A DNA stretch of 11,491 bases, from positions 1 through 11,491 of the forward strand of contig JAJJLU010004577.1 of the NCBI GenBank assembly GCA_023807065.1. Direction: 5' to 3'. The notes beneath the pieces are model-generated. The model was not told the DNA's origin and ran no database searches. It worked only from the letters and a program-made list of their open reading frames with translations. Positions 1 to 9,101 of the stretch are shown piece by piece; the stretch's first letter is position 1; every line of letters begins with the position of its first letter. The translations under genes were made by a program, and so were the position numbers. The DNA comes from Isotricha intestinalis. Lineage: Eukaryota > Ciliophora > Litostomatea > Vestibuliferida > Isotrichidae.

Positions 1-1
1 T

Positions 2-184
2 ATATGGAATATATTTTATAGAACTATTGTTACTTCATCACAATCTGCTTTAGGAATTGTTTTTGCAGCAGTTGGTGTTATAATTGGAGTTGGAAGTAGT
101 ATATATATGACATATAAAGATGGAATAGAATTAATTCCAATTTTCACTAAATATTTTAAGAAAAAAAAAATTAGCTCTATTTAA
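2..184 (+). CDS. 3' end of a membrane-protein gene (partial, unidentified)
   Basis: An open frame enters from the left edge and reaches TAA at 182-184. It encodes about 60 residues: a Ser/Thr-rich start, then a hydrophobic Gly/Val/Ile/Ala segment (codons about 15-38, containing ALGIVFAAVGVIIGVGSS) that looks like one transmembrane helix, then YMTYKDGIELIPIF and a basic end (KYFKKKK). Composition is clearly coding: Gly, Ala and Val codons are common, and G+C falls sharply just after the TAA. This suggests TAA is the true stop. If TAA is Gln, the frame runs on to TGA at 281-283 through sequence that looks non-coding. The family is not recognisable from so short a piece. Confidence 0.5.
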   Translation: MWNIFYRTIVTSSQSALGIVFAAVGVIIGVGSSIYMTYKDGIELIPIFTKYFKKKKISSI

Positions 185-333
185 TTATGTTAATGCTTTT
201 TTAAATGGAGTTATTTTGAAAATTTAAACAATTAATTTATTGATAAAAATTATTTTAATTGTTTTAAGAATAAAAATTATTGAATTTTTCAATTACTTCT
301 TGTTTCAAATTTTTTATTATTAAATTAAATATA

Positions 334-366
334 GGGATTGGAGATTAATCATTGGGCCCAATCCCC
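334..366. repeat. GC-rich palindromic island, copy 1
   Basis: The 12-base perfect palindrome attgggcccaat lies at 351-362. An outer inverted pair, gggattgg (334-341) and ccaatccc (358-365), could form a longer hairpin. The 16 bases at 351-366 recur with one mismatch at 564-579. Such a run of G/C is exceptional in this sequence. It could be the end of a small mobile element, a protein-binding site or an RNA hairpin; the sequence alone does not say which. Confidence 0.6.
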
Positions 367-560
367 TTATTTTATTTTTTACCTCATATTTAATCAAATT
401 ATTTATTTTCTTAATTTATTATTTTAATTTAATATTATATTTCCTATTTTTATTCTCATTTGAATAATATATTTAAAAAATAAAAAAATAATAATGATTT
501 AATTTATATTAATTCAATAAATTATTAATTTATATTATTTTATTACATTATTTTTATAAT

Positions 561-579
561 GGGATTGGGCCTAATCCCC
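561..579. repeat. GC-rich palindromic island, copy 2
   Basis: This is a near-perfect palindrome: gggattggg (561-569) pairs with cctaatccc (570-578) at 8 of 9 positions. Positions 564-579 match 351-366 in 15 of 16 bases. Because each unit is self-complementary, the two copies, about 200 bases apart, are at once direct and inverted repeats. They could bound a short (about 245-base) MITE-like element, although no target-site duplication is obvious. Confidence 0.6.
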
Positions 580-1017
580 AATATGATGAATATATTTGAT
601 TAATTTAAATACTCAATATGTTTTTTTATTAAATAAAAAAAATCATTAATTTATTATTCCTTATGATAAATAATTGAATTATTTTTCAAATCTAAATAAA
701 TTTAAATTTTTTAATTAAATTTACTATATTAAAAACCACATTCATATTTATAGTAATTTGAGCAAAAGTAACAATTTATTTATTTAAATAATGAAAAAAA
801 AATAAAAGTGAAATAATTTTATTAGATATTAGATATATTTTCTCAAAATATTAAAATTTACAAAATAAAAATCAAAAAAAAACAAACTTATTCAAAAGAA
901 AAGAAAATGAAAGAATTTGAAAAATATTATGATAATTAAAAGATTAATTCTCAAAAAATAATAAAAAATATAATGACTTTATATATAAAAAAATATTATT
1001 GATTGCTTCAAATGTTT

Positions 1018-2640
1018 TTATATTTCCCTATCACTCAAAAAAAAATGTTTTTGTTCTTTCCTATATTAATTTTAATTTTAGTCCTCATATTAAGGATAAA
1101 TAATATTTCATATTTAAATTTTTGTATAAAACATTCCAAATCATCAAAATGTAAACCAATAATTTTTGAAAAATTAGTTATTTGATTTTTCATAACTCAA
1201 CTTATTTCTTTAGGACTTGTATTAGAATTATTAATATAATTCCTACTTTGATTATCTTGAGGAAATTGATTCATGTTTAAAAAATTTTTTTCTACTCTTT
1301 TTTATTTCAAAAACCATTTTTTTAATTTTATATATTTTTTTTGTACTAATATCATATTGACATAATTCTGCTTTTCTAAAAATTAATTTTGTTTGATATA
1401 TATCATTTATTGATTTTTGTTCCTCAAAAATTTCAATTAAATTATTTACTTGTTCAATATATTTGTTTTTATCTATTTTTTTTCATATTTTTTATCATAC
1501 CTAAATCAAAATTTTTAATTTCAGTAATTGCTCTAATATAAAAACTGTTATCTATAATATAAATTAAAGGTATTGATTGATTATTATCATAATATTTAAA
1601 ATAATTATCAATTATTTTAGATTTATTCTTAATTATAAAATATATTTCTTGATTCCCTAATATTATAAATATTTTTTATGTTTCTAAATATATCTATAGC
1701 ATCATCAGGGTTATTTATATGTTTACAATATATTGGAATAAAATGAAACATTGATATATTATTACTATAATAATTCTAAATTATTTTTAAAGTCTTAATT
1801 GACTCATCTGTATCATCAAAAAAATTTGGAATACTTACAGACTTTCTTTTAATTGCTATATTTTCTTTTGTAAAGAGTTTAATTGAAGTTTTAGATTTAT
1901 TATCTTTTGCATTTATTTCATTTTGAAAAAGATTATTTGGATTTTTTCTTGATAATCTTATTTTCATTCAAAATATTATAATTTGAATAGCCATTTAATG
2001 TATATTTTGGATTTAATCTAGGAAGATAAGACTTTTTTCTTTTTGAATCTCTTAATTTTATAGGTTCAACAAAATCATTTTGACTGATTTATATCCAATA
2101 TTATTTACTAAATTTATATTACTTATATTTTTTTCATTATTTTGTTTTATTATTTTTTTTGGATTTGTATCATCTTTTGATATATAAATCATTTGAATTT
2201 TTTAATGACTTACTTTATGATAATTGTCTAAAAGAATTTAAAGAATTATTGAAATATATCGGTGTTGACCTTGGTTTTATTTTCCCATTAAATAATTTAT
2301 TAAAATTATTTTCATTATTTTTATTATCAATTAATATATACTTTTTATTTAATTGTGAATGTCTTTTTAATGATTTTTTACTGTTATTACTTAAATCTAA
2401 TATTGGTTCTTTATTATTTAATTGTTGAGACTCAGTATTTTTTGTTTTTAAATTTAATTGAGGAAAATTTGATTCATTTTTTTTTGTAATTGAGAAAAAG
2501 ATCTTTTTCTATTCTTTAATTGACTTATTTCATATAGAATATTATTGTCTTTATCAAATATTGATCTTCTTAAAGAATATATTTTTGCTTGAGAATTTCT
2601 TCTATTATTAATTTTATTTTTATTATCACTATCAAAAGGT
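1018..2640 (-). pseudogene. Unidentified Asn/Lys/Ser-rich protein gene, broken by frameshifts
   Basis: Coding-like sequence runs along the minus strand but changes frame about seven times, mostly in A/T runs, so no single open frame covers it. From N- to C-terminus: a basic, Ser/Asn-rich region (2640 to about 1970) with pieces such as RRNSQAKIYSLRRSIFDKD and KKSLKRHSQLNKKY; a middle region (about 1830-1530) with MFHFIPIYCKHINNPDDAID, then SIPLIYIIDNSFYIRAITEI, which vaguely recalls a thioredoxin-like fold (too weak to name); a helical, charged region (about 1480-1280) with LIEIFEEQKSINDIYQ; and a tail (about 1270-1020) with LHFDDLECFIQKFKYEILF ending in TAA at 1018-1020. An in-frame TAG lies at about 1776 and an in-frame TGA at 1197-1199. 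The tail could be a separate small gene starting at ATG 1274. Gln is mostly CAA. The 5' end is missing: coding sequence stops at the junction near 2640. Function unknown. Confidence 0.5.
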
Positions 2641-2993
2641 TTTAATAGAAGAAGAACAAATTTAAGAAAAACATTTAAAAAAATAACAAATCTTTATTAT
2701 AAACTTAAATTTGAAATTGATAATGAAATTTTTGAAATTTTTAGATAACTTCCTCTTAGAGAAGGAGTAATTCATGATTATAGGTTTTGGAAATTAAAAT
2801 TTGTTAATAATGAAATTCTTGATGCTAATGAACAAAAAAAATTAAAATATCTAAGTTAAATTATCTTCTTTTAGTAAATAGGCATTTATATAAAATGACT
2901 TTAAATGGACTTAATAATATGAAAAAAAATCATGGTATATAAATAAATGATAATAATAATCTAGATAAAAATGAATATTATAAAGAAGGTTAA
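2641..2993 (+). pseudogene. 5'-truncated gene, weakly like complex III subunit 7 (UQCRB/QCR7)
   Basis: The frame opens at the junction near 2640 without an ATG. It encodes a Lys/Arg-rich start, then FKKITNLYYKLKFEIDNEIF, FRQLPLREGVIHDYRFWKLK and NEILDANEQKKLKYL. After a one-base frame change near 2857 it continues as LNYLLLVNRHLYKMTLNGL and a charged tail, ending at TAA 2991-2993. The order of a Tyr-rich helix, an R-x-LP motif, D-x-R-x(2)-(K/R), a short helix and a Tyr-Leu motif resembles the 14-kDa subunit of mitochondrial cytochrome bc1, which would sit on the matrix side of complex III. This rests on motif memory only and could be wrong. TAA codons at 2746-2748 and 2935-2937 are in frame. 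The neighbouring minus-strand gene starts where this one starts, so one or both were cut by a rearrangement or an assembly join. Confidence 0.35.
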
Positions 2994-3150
2994 ATCTTTT
3001 TAATTAGTATTATATTAATTTTATTATTTTTTTTTTATTTTCTTTATTTTTATATTAAATTATTTTTTTATTTATAAATTTAATGTATTTTATTAAAAAA
3101 AGACAAAAAAAAATTTTGATTTTGGAAAATGGAATTTTTTAAATTATAAA

Positions 3151-6035
3151 ATGGGATGTGTGCAATTAAAAAAAAGATGATAATGAAATAATTAAATGTA
3201 ATATACCAACAGTAGAAATAAATAATGGTCAAAATATTCAAATTAACATAATAAAAACTGATAATAAATTAAATAATAAGAAAAAAATGAAAGAAATAAA
3301 AGAATATAAAGACAAACCTCAATTTAATAATCGTGGAAGTGCAAAACAAAATAATATAGTAACACTTAATAAATTTAATAAAAACTCATTATTAAAATAA
3401 AAAAAAGAAAAACAAAAAATTCATAAATCATATAATAATTTAGAAAATATTAATTTATCAAAACTTCAATTAATGGAAGAACCAATAATAAAAATAAAAG
3501 AAAATGAAACAAACATATTAAAACCTCAAATAGTAAAAGTAGTAATATCAGATTCAGATAAAATATTAATAAAACAATAATTACAAAATAATTTTTTTAT
3601 TCAAAAATAAAAATCCTCAAATAATAAATCAAATAATTGATTCATTAGAAATGAGAAATTTAGTAAAAGGAACAACACTTTTTAAAAAAGGAGATAAAGG
3701 AAATTATTTTTATATAGTAAAAGAAGGAAAATTAGAATTAATAACAGAATATAGTTTAAAAATATTAAATGAAGATGATAATTTTGGAGAATTAGCTTTG
3801 ATAGAAAATAAAAAGAGAACAGCAACAGTAAAATGTTTAGAAAATTGTACTTTAAATTTATTAAATGGTATATTACAAAAGTAAATGAAGATGAATTAAA
3901 AGAAAGATTAACTTTTTTAAAAGCAACTTCAATTTTTAATGTTTTAGATAATAATCATTTAAATTCTCTTACTTTAGGAATGTTAAAAAGTGAATTTAAT
4001 TTTGGGCAAACAGTTTTATATGAAGGTGATATTGGAAAAAGTATTTATATTATTAAAGAAGGTTTTGTTAAATGTTTTAATGGAGAAAAACAAGTTAGAT
4101 TATTAGGTCCAAAAGATTTTTTTGGTAAAAGTGCTGTTTTATTTAATATTAATAGATCATTTTCAGTTTTAGTTGTTGAAAATACAATTTGTTATGAAGT
4201 TTCAGAAACTTTTTTAATTGAATGTCTTGGAAATGATTTTAAATAAGTTATTATTTCTTCTATTACAAAACTTAGAAATAGGAAATATATGAAATTGTTT
4301 ACTAATCCTAATTATTTTAATAAAATATTTGAATTGAAAATTTAATTTATACAAAAACAATGTAATTTTAATTGAAAGGAACAAAAATGTATAAAAAATT
4401 TTATATTTTATTAACTGGAAATTTAATAAATGGAAAAACTGGTGAAATTTTAGCATTAAGAACACAATTATTTGGAGATGATTTAATTAAATCAAATCAT
4501 TATAATGAATATGATATTATTTGACAAGGTCGATGTAGAACTGTTGAATTTGAATGGGATGAAATTGTACCTAAATTAAATTTAAAAATTGAAAAAAAGA
4601 AAATTTTATCTTTATTTTTAGAATTAATCAATTAAAAAAAATATCTCTTTTTCATGAAACTTCAGAAAATAGATTAATTAATATTGGTATTATAATGAAA
4701 AAAGAAAAATTTAAAAAAGAAGATAAAATTTTTTCTGAAGGAGAAATGGGAGAAAAAATATTTGATTAAAAAAGGTAAAGTTTAAGTTTTTAAAGATTTA
4801 AAATTTGTAAGAGAATTATGTGAAGGAAATTGTTTTGGTAAAGTATCACTTTTAGTAAATGAACCAAGAAGTGCAACGATAATTGCAGAACGTGACGTAA
4901 GTTTATTTTAATTAACAAAAGATGATTTTAATTCAATTATTGATAAAAGAATATTAGATTATTTAGCAAAAAAATATCTTTACAAGATAATTTTAATTTA
5001 ACTTTAAATGATTTATTCTTTTGTCAAATTTTAGGAAAAGGAAAATTTGGTAATATATCATTAATACATAATTTAAAAAATTTTTTTGCAATTAAAGCAG
5101 TAAATAGAAAATCAGCAGATAAACAAAAAATATTAATAAAATATTTTATTCAAGAAAGAAATATTTTATTGAAATTAGAACATCCATTCATAATACATTA
5201 AAAAGAGAAAATTTTATTTTTTTTTTATATATATATATTATATATATATATATATATTATATATATATATATATATTAGAATATATTTCAGGAAGATGTT
5301 TAAGTAAATATTTATCATTTCGTCAACAAAAACAATTAAAAAATATAAAAGAAACAAAATTTTATATAGCAACACTTTTAATAATAATAATAGATTATTT
5401 AAATTCAATGAGAATATGTCACAGAGATTTAAAACCAGATAATATGATAATAAATAAAAAAGGTTATTTAAAATTAATAGATTTTGGAACAAATATTCAA
5501 TTAAAAGATTTTACTAATACAATAACAAGAACACCACATTTTATTTCAACTGAAATTTTAGTTGGGAAAGGATATGGATTTTCATGTGATTATTGGTCAA
5601 TTGGTATTATTGCTCATGAAATTTATTTTTATTTTATCTTTTTGGAAAAAATGCTAAAGAGCCAATTAATGTTTATAAAGATATTATGAGAAAAGAATTA
5701 ATTATTAAAAATGGTGATTGTAATATTATTCAATTAATTCAATGTTTACTTAAAAAAAAGTAACTCAGAGAATTTGTTCTCTTGAAAAAGCAAAAAAATT
5801 AAATTTATTTAAAGATTTTAATTGGGAAGATTTAATTGAATTAAATGTTACTCCTTTTTATATTCCTAAAATTGTTAATTTGAAAGAGTTTAAAGAATAT
5901 AATATACAATATATTATATATGTTAAAAATGAATTAGAAAAAAAATATAAAAATGAAGGTGATTCTCTTCTTTCTAGTTATAATGACGATGATAAAGGTG
6001 ATATTTATGATACTAATTGGGGTGATAATTTTTAA
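3151..6035 (+). pseudogene. cGMP-dependent protein kinase gene, complete architecture but multiply frameshifted
   Basis: This encodes a PKG-type Ser/Thr kinase of about 960 codons. The start (ATG 3151, MGCVQLKK) is a classic N-myristoylation/palmitoylation signal, so the protein would be membrane-attached. A Lys/Asn-rich linker follows, then four cyclic-nucleotide-binding domains: A (about 3580-3860, NFGELALIENKKRTATV, full cGMP-pocket consensus), B (about 3900-4245, FFGKSAVLFNINRSFSV, degenerate), C (about 4290-4570, LFGDDLIK, degenerate) and D (about 4610-4940, CFGKVSLLVNEPRSATI, Glu replaced by Lys). The AGC-family kinase domain (about 5000-5830) keeps LGKGKFG, AIKAV, QERNILLKLEHP, HRDLKPDN, DFG and CDYWSIGI; the APE motif reads STE. 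The C-terminal tail ends NWGDNF at TAA 6033-6035, as PKG tails do. Frame breaks occur near 3170, 3603, 3860, 4336, 4392, 4600, 4763, 4976, 5200-5280, 5635 and 5757, mostly at A/T runs. In-frame TAA lies at 3398, 3578, 4244, 4783 and 4909, and TGA at 4522. It is either a decayed paralogue or a real gene with homopolymer errors. The family assignment is firm. Confidence 0.88.
5226..5277. repeat. (TA)n microsatellite inside the kinase coding region
   Basis: About 52 bases of alternating T and A form three blocks separated by TTA steps. They lie between the codons for LEHPFII and those for LEYISG, where kinases normally have only about 10-15 residues (subdomain IV to V, before the hinge). Read through, they would add a run of Ile/Tyr. 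The repeat therefore looks inserted or expanded and coincides with a frame change. A TA-bounded germline-only insert is conceivable but nothing beyond the TA ends supports it. Confidence 0.85.
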
Positions 6036-6291
6036 AAAAAAAATGTTGTTTAATAACAAAATTTGTCTGTATTATAAAAATAATATTTTTTGAAATATAG
6101 TTTTTGAATGACTTAATTTTTGGGAATGAGAATTATAAAAAAGTGTGTATTTATTATATTTTAAAGGATTTTTTTACAATTTGTTAAATGTTTTAAAATA
6201 AATTTTAAATTATAAAGTTTTAATAAAATTTAAAAATATTCTTTAATATTTATTAAATTAATGTAATAATTTATGTTTAAATTTATAAACT
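6036..6291. other. AT-rich spacer between convergent genes
   Basis: About 255 bases separate the kinase 3' end from the 3' end of the next minus-strand gene. If TAA meant Gln, the kinase frame would run into this stretch without meeting a TGA for a long way, but composition changes at the TAA and no conserved tail is expected there. Nothing else was recognised. Confidence 0.4.
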
Positions 6292-6832
6292 TTATTTAAA
6301 AATTTTTATATTATTTTTCAATGGTATATCAATATTTTTAGATAATTGAGGAAAAATATTTGAAGGATAAGAATTAAAAATATGATTTTGAATATTCATA
6401 TTAATTCCAATGTTATTACTATTATTATTACAAATTTCTTTAATATTTTTCTTTGAATAAAAAATTGTTTTTTATTATCATTATCAACTTTTTTATTTTT
6501 CTTTTTATTTCTATTTTTTTTTCACCTATAAATTGTTCTTCATTAACTTTTATATTATTTGAATTAGTAATATGACTATAATTTGATTATTCAAAAAATG
6601 ACTATTTGAAAATTTAGAAAAGTCATTTCTATAATAATTACTATTTCTATAATCACTTTTTAATAAATTACTTTCAAAATTTGTTTTAAAACCATTATTA
6701 GAATTGAAATAATCATTATCAAGATTTAATCTTGTATTCATATTTATATTCATTGCATTTTCAAGATTTAAAATTTGAAAAATATTTCATTGAAGTTTCT
6801 AAATAATTAATTAAAGGAATAAAAATAGACAT
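6292..6832 (-). pseudogene. Small Asn-rich protein gene with frame breaks, function unknown
   Basis: The likely start is ATG at 6832-6830 (MSIFIPLINYLETSMKYFSN). After a frame change near 6765 it continues as LENAMNINMNTRLN and an Asn/Ser/Tyr-rich stretch with repeated short units (SDYRNSNYYRNDFSKFSNS). It then changes frame again near 6590 and in the T/A runs near 6515 and 6455. A strongly basic patch (KKKNRNKKKNKK, about 6515-6490) could be a nuclear or nucleolar targeting signal. The C-terminus (SYPSNIFPQLSKNIDIPLK) ends at TAA 6292-6294. About 175 residues in all if the frames are joined. No known domain. Asn runs of this kind are common in AT-rich protists and give no functional clue. 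Confidence 0.45.
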
Positions 6833-8309
6833 AAATCTTATAACCAAATTATGTAAAGTAAAGAATATAAAAAGTAATATTTAAATTATAATAAAAGAAA
6901 TTTATGAAATAATCTCATTACTAATAAAATATAAGATCATAAAGTTTAATAGTTTATCAGAATTTTTTTATTAATTTTTCATTTCAATCCATAAATTTGT
7001 GAATATATAAAAAAGTATAATTCTTATGATTAGTTTCTAAACATAAAATAAAACAGAAATTCAAATTATTGTTTTATTAGATTTAATATAGTATGATGGG
7101 TACTTAAATTGCTATTTCATATAAGATATAAAAAATAAAAGAACCAAGAAAATAGAAATATTTTTATATATAAAAATTGTTTTATCTTTTTTTTCTTTAT
7201 TATAGATCAATAAAAAAGTATATTCAAATAATAGAAAGTTTTTATTGGAATAATATGAGATCGAAAACCAAGAAATATCTATCAATAACTTAAATAATAA
7301 AAATATGAAAAAAATCTCTTAACTCATCATTAATATCTATAAATAATATTTCCTTAATTTTTCTTAAAACAAAGTTTATTATATAAAAAAAATTCAAATA
7401 AATATTTTATAAGACAATTAAATAAATTTATAAGAAGTTTGGGAAATTATTATAAGAAAAAGAATAGTCAATTTCCGAATATTATCGAATTTCAAAATTT
7501 TATAAATTAATCATAATTAATTCTTTACAAATTTTTTTTTAAATTAATTATCCCATAATCCTTGTTTACAGAATAAAAATTAGAGAAATAATCAAAACAG
7601 GTTTTAATTTTTTTATTTAATTGTTTTTGTATTTTTTTTAAATCAAAACTATTAAATGTGTTCGAGTAGCAGATATTATGCAGATAATTATTCTTATACA
7701 AATATAAAAAAAGGAAAGGACTGTTTATTATTTTAATCTTAGATTTTTATCAAACAATAAATAAAAATTACTTAGAATAAAGTTTTGAAAATAAAAAATT
7801 CAGAAGAATATTATATAGAAAAAAGAACAGAAGCAAAATATAAAATATATAAAATCAAAAGAAAGAATTTTAAGTTGATATTGAAATAAGATAAAAAACA
7901 AAATGAAGATAATATAATTAAGATTCTCTTTTTTTAAATAAATAATGGAATAGTCAATGGGTAAAAATTTAAGTTTTCTAAGCAGAGAGCTCAAATATTT
8001 TAGAAAACAATTAAATTTACAATTAATCAAATTATTTGATTCATTAAAATTAAAAGAATTCATCACATTTAAAAAATTTAAATAATAAATTAAATGCTCA
8101 TAAAATTATTTTTATGTTAAGTAAATAATTTAAATATAATAATTCAGTAAATATCAAGAAGATAAAATAGATTCATAATAAACTTTATTAAAAGTATATT
8201 CTTAAAGTTCAAATATTTAGTAATTAATTGAATGTAAAGATTATTTGTTAAATTGATAAAAATAAACTTTGTTTATCTGTTTAAGATACCTAATATAATA
8301 AAAAATAAA
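6833..8309. other. Long stretch without a convincing gene
   Basis: Nearly 1.5 kb lies between the 5' end of one minus-strand gene and the 3' end of the cyclin gene. If TAA/TAG are read as Gln, a plus-strand frame stays open from about 7205 to 8040, but its residue mix is what random AT-rich DNA gives (few Gly, Ala, Val, Asp or Glu codons, G only slightly favoured at codon position 1). A minus-strand frame at 7800-8066 is hydrophobic and equally unconvincing. The purine-rich segment at 7800-8010 is the most gene-like part and could be an old relic. No RNA gene or repeat array was seen. Confidence 0.4.
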
Positions 8310-8813
8310 TTATTGTTCAAAAATATTATCTTTAATCAACAAGGAATAATTACTAAAAATGTAACATTGAAATTCTAATTCACTTAATTCTTTACAATTT
8401 AATCTTCCAACTTGAGCAAAAACTTTAAAGAATATATTTGATCTTCATAAAATTTAGAATGTAAAAAAATACTTGTAATAATTAGTTTAAATATATTATT
8501 TTTACAAATTGAATTTTTTATCCTTTTCATTGATGTAGTGATTGAAACTATTGAAAAAATTAAAGATGACATACTTATTTTAGTATTTTTTACAATTAAT
8601 GTAATATACTCATATAAACTTAATGATGGTACATTATCAGAAAAAAAAGAATCTTTGAATATTTTATATTTTTTTCTTTTATTTTTATAATTATTTTTCA
8701 AGTAAAGTTGATATAGATTTAATTATTAAAAGGTTTTCTCCTTCTGTATTGTTTTTTAAACATTTATTAAAAGGAGAATCACCTGAAGTTTTTCGCGTTG
8801 AAGTATTAGACAT
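8310..8813 (-). pseudogene. P/U-type (PHO80-like) cyclin gene with two frame breaks
   Basis: Cyclins of this class bind and activate a CDK, in PHO80/PREG-like pathways or cell-cycle control. The start ATG (8813-8811) gives MSNTSTRKTSGDSPFNK, then ENLLIIKSISTLLEK, matching the helix that precedes the cyclin box. The box follows: NVPSLSLYEYITLIVKNTKI, SSLIFSIVSITTSMKRI, FKLIITSIFLHSKFYEDQIY, then FAQVGRLNCKELSELEFQCY, the conserved P/U-type pattern (VGG.s..ELN.LE.eF). Frame breaks lie in the A-rich run at about 8655-8695 and at a five-T run near 8418 (minus strand), where one more T would restore the frame. The sequence ends DNIFEQ then TAA (8310-8312), about 167 residues, slightly short. If TAA is Gln the frame extends to TGA at 8154-8156. 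The usual aspartate of the Y-I-D-R helix is absent, so the copy may be diverged or dead. Confidence 0.72.
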
Positions 8814-9101
8814 TTATATTTAAATTTTTGACAAATTATTTATTTTGTCATATTTAGAGATTGATAAATAATTATTTTATATATTATTTTTCTAAAAAAT
8901 AATGTTTAAAACAAAGGATTTTTCCTTTATTATTATATATTTAATTAATTATATTCTTAAAAAAAATTCTTTCAAAAATAAAAATTCTTTCATAAACAAA
9001 TAAACATTATACTTAAAAGATCAAAAAAAAAATAACCAAAAAAAAGAATTTTTATAATAAAAACCTTAACAAAATCAAAAAAAAAATAAAAAAAACCATT
9101 T
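8814..9101. other. A/T-run-rich spacer
   Basis: About 290 bases lie between the 5' end of the cyclin gene and the 3' end of the GLTP-domain gene. It consists of long A- and T-runs, with no coding composition and no recognisable element. It must hold the cyclin promoter (upstream of 8813 on the minus strand) but no specific motif can be defended. Confidence 0.4.

Larger units (their letters stand above)
185..1017. other. Gene-free AT-rich stretch with two GC palindromes
   Basis: No frame on either strand shows coding composition. The sequence is almost pure A/T, with A- and T-runs. The exceptions are two GC-rich palindromic islands at 334-366 and 561-579, listed separately. No tRNA-like, rRNA-like or terminator-like structure was seen otherwise. 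It lies between the 3' ends of the flanking genes (left gene on +, right gene on -), so it is a convergent intergenic region. Confidence 0.5.

Noticed and set aside
1003..1185. Plus-strand hydrophobic 60-residue frame (LFFPILILILVLIL).
   Set aside because: The minus strand here encodes a better protein-like tail (LHFDDLECFIQKFKYEILF), so this is its shadow.
2159..2428. Plus-strand Leu/Phe-rich frame of 89 residues.
   Set aside because: The opposite strand reads as a Ser/Lys/Asn-rich protein with charged residues, in line with flanking sequence; the plus frame is its complement.
5238..5492. Minus-strand hydrophobic frame opposite the kinase.
   Set aside because: It is the complement of the TA tract and kinase codons; Leu/Ile/Tyr richness follows from reading AT-rich coding DNA backwards.
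3151..6035. Euplotes-type programmed +1 frameshifting at AAA-TAA with TGA=Cys.
   Set aside because: Some breaks coincide with TAA, but TAA at 4244, 4783 and 4909 must be crossed without a shift to keep conserved sequence. The break near 4600 lies before any stop, and net shifts are of mixed sign.
7205..8040. A plus-strand frame of about 280 codons without TGA (open if TAA/TAG are Gln).
   Set aside because: In DNA of this composition several such TGA-free runs are expected by chance in 11 kb. Its Gln share from TAA/TAG (about 8%) equals the random expectation, and Gly/Ala/Val/Asp/Glu are scarce. No family resemblance was seen.
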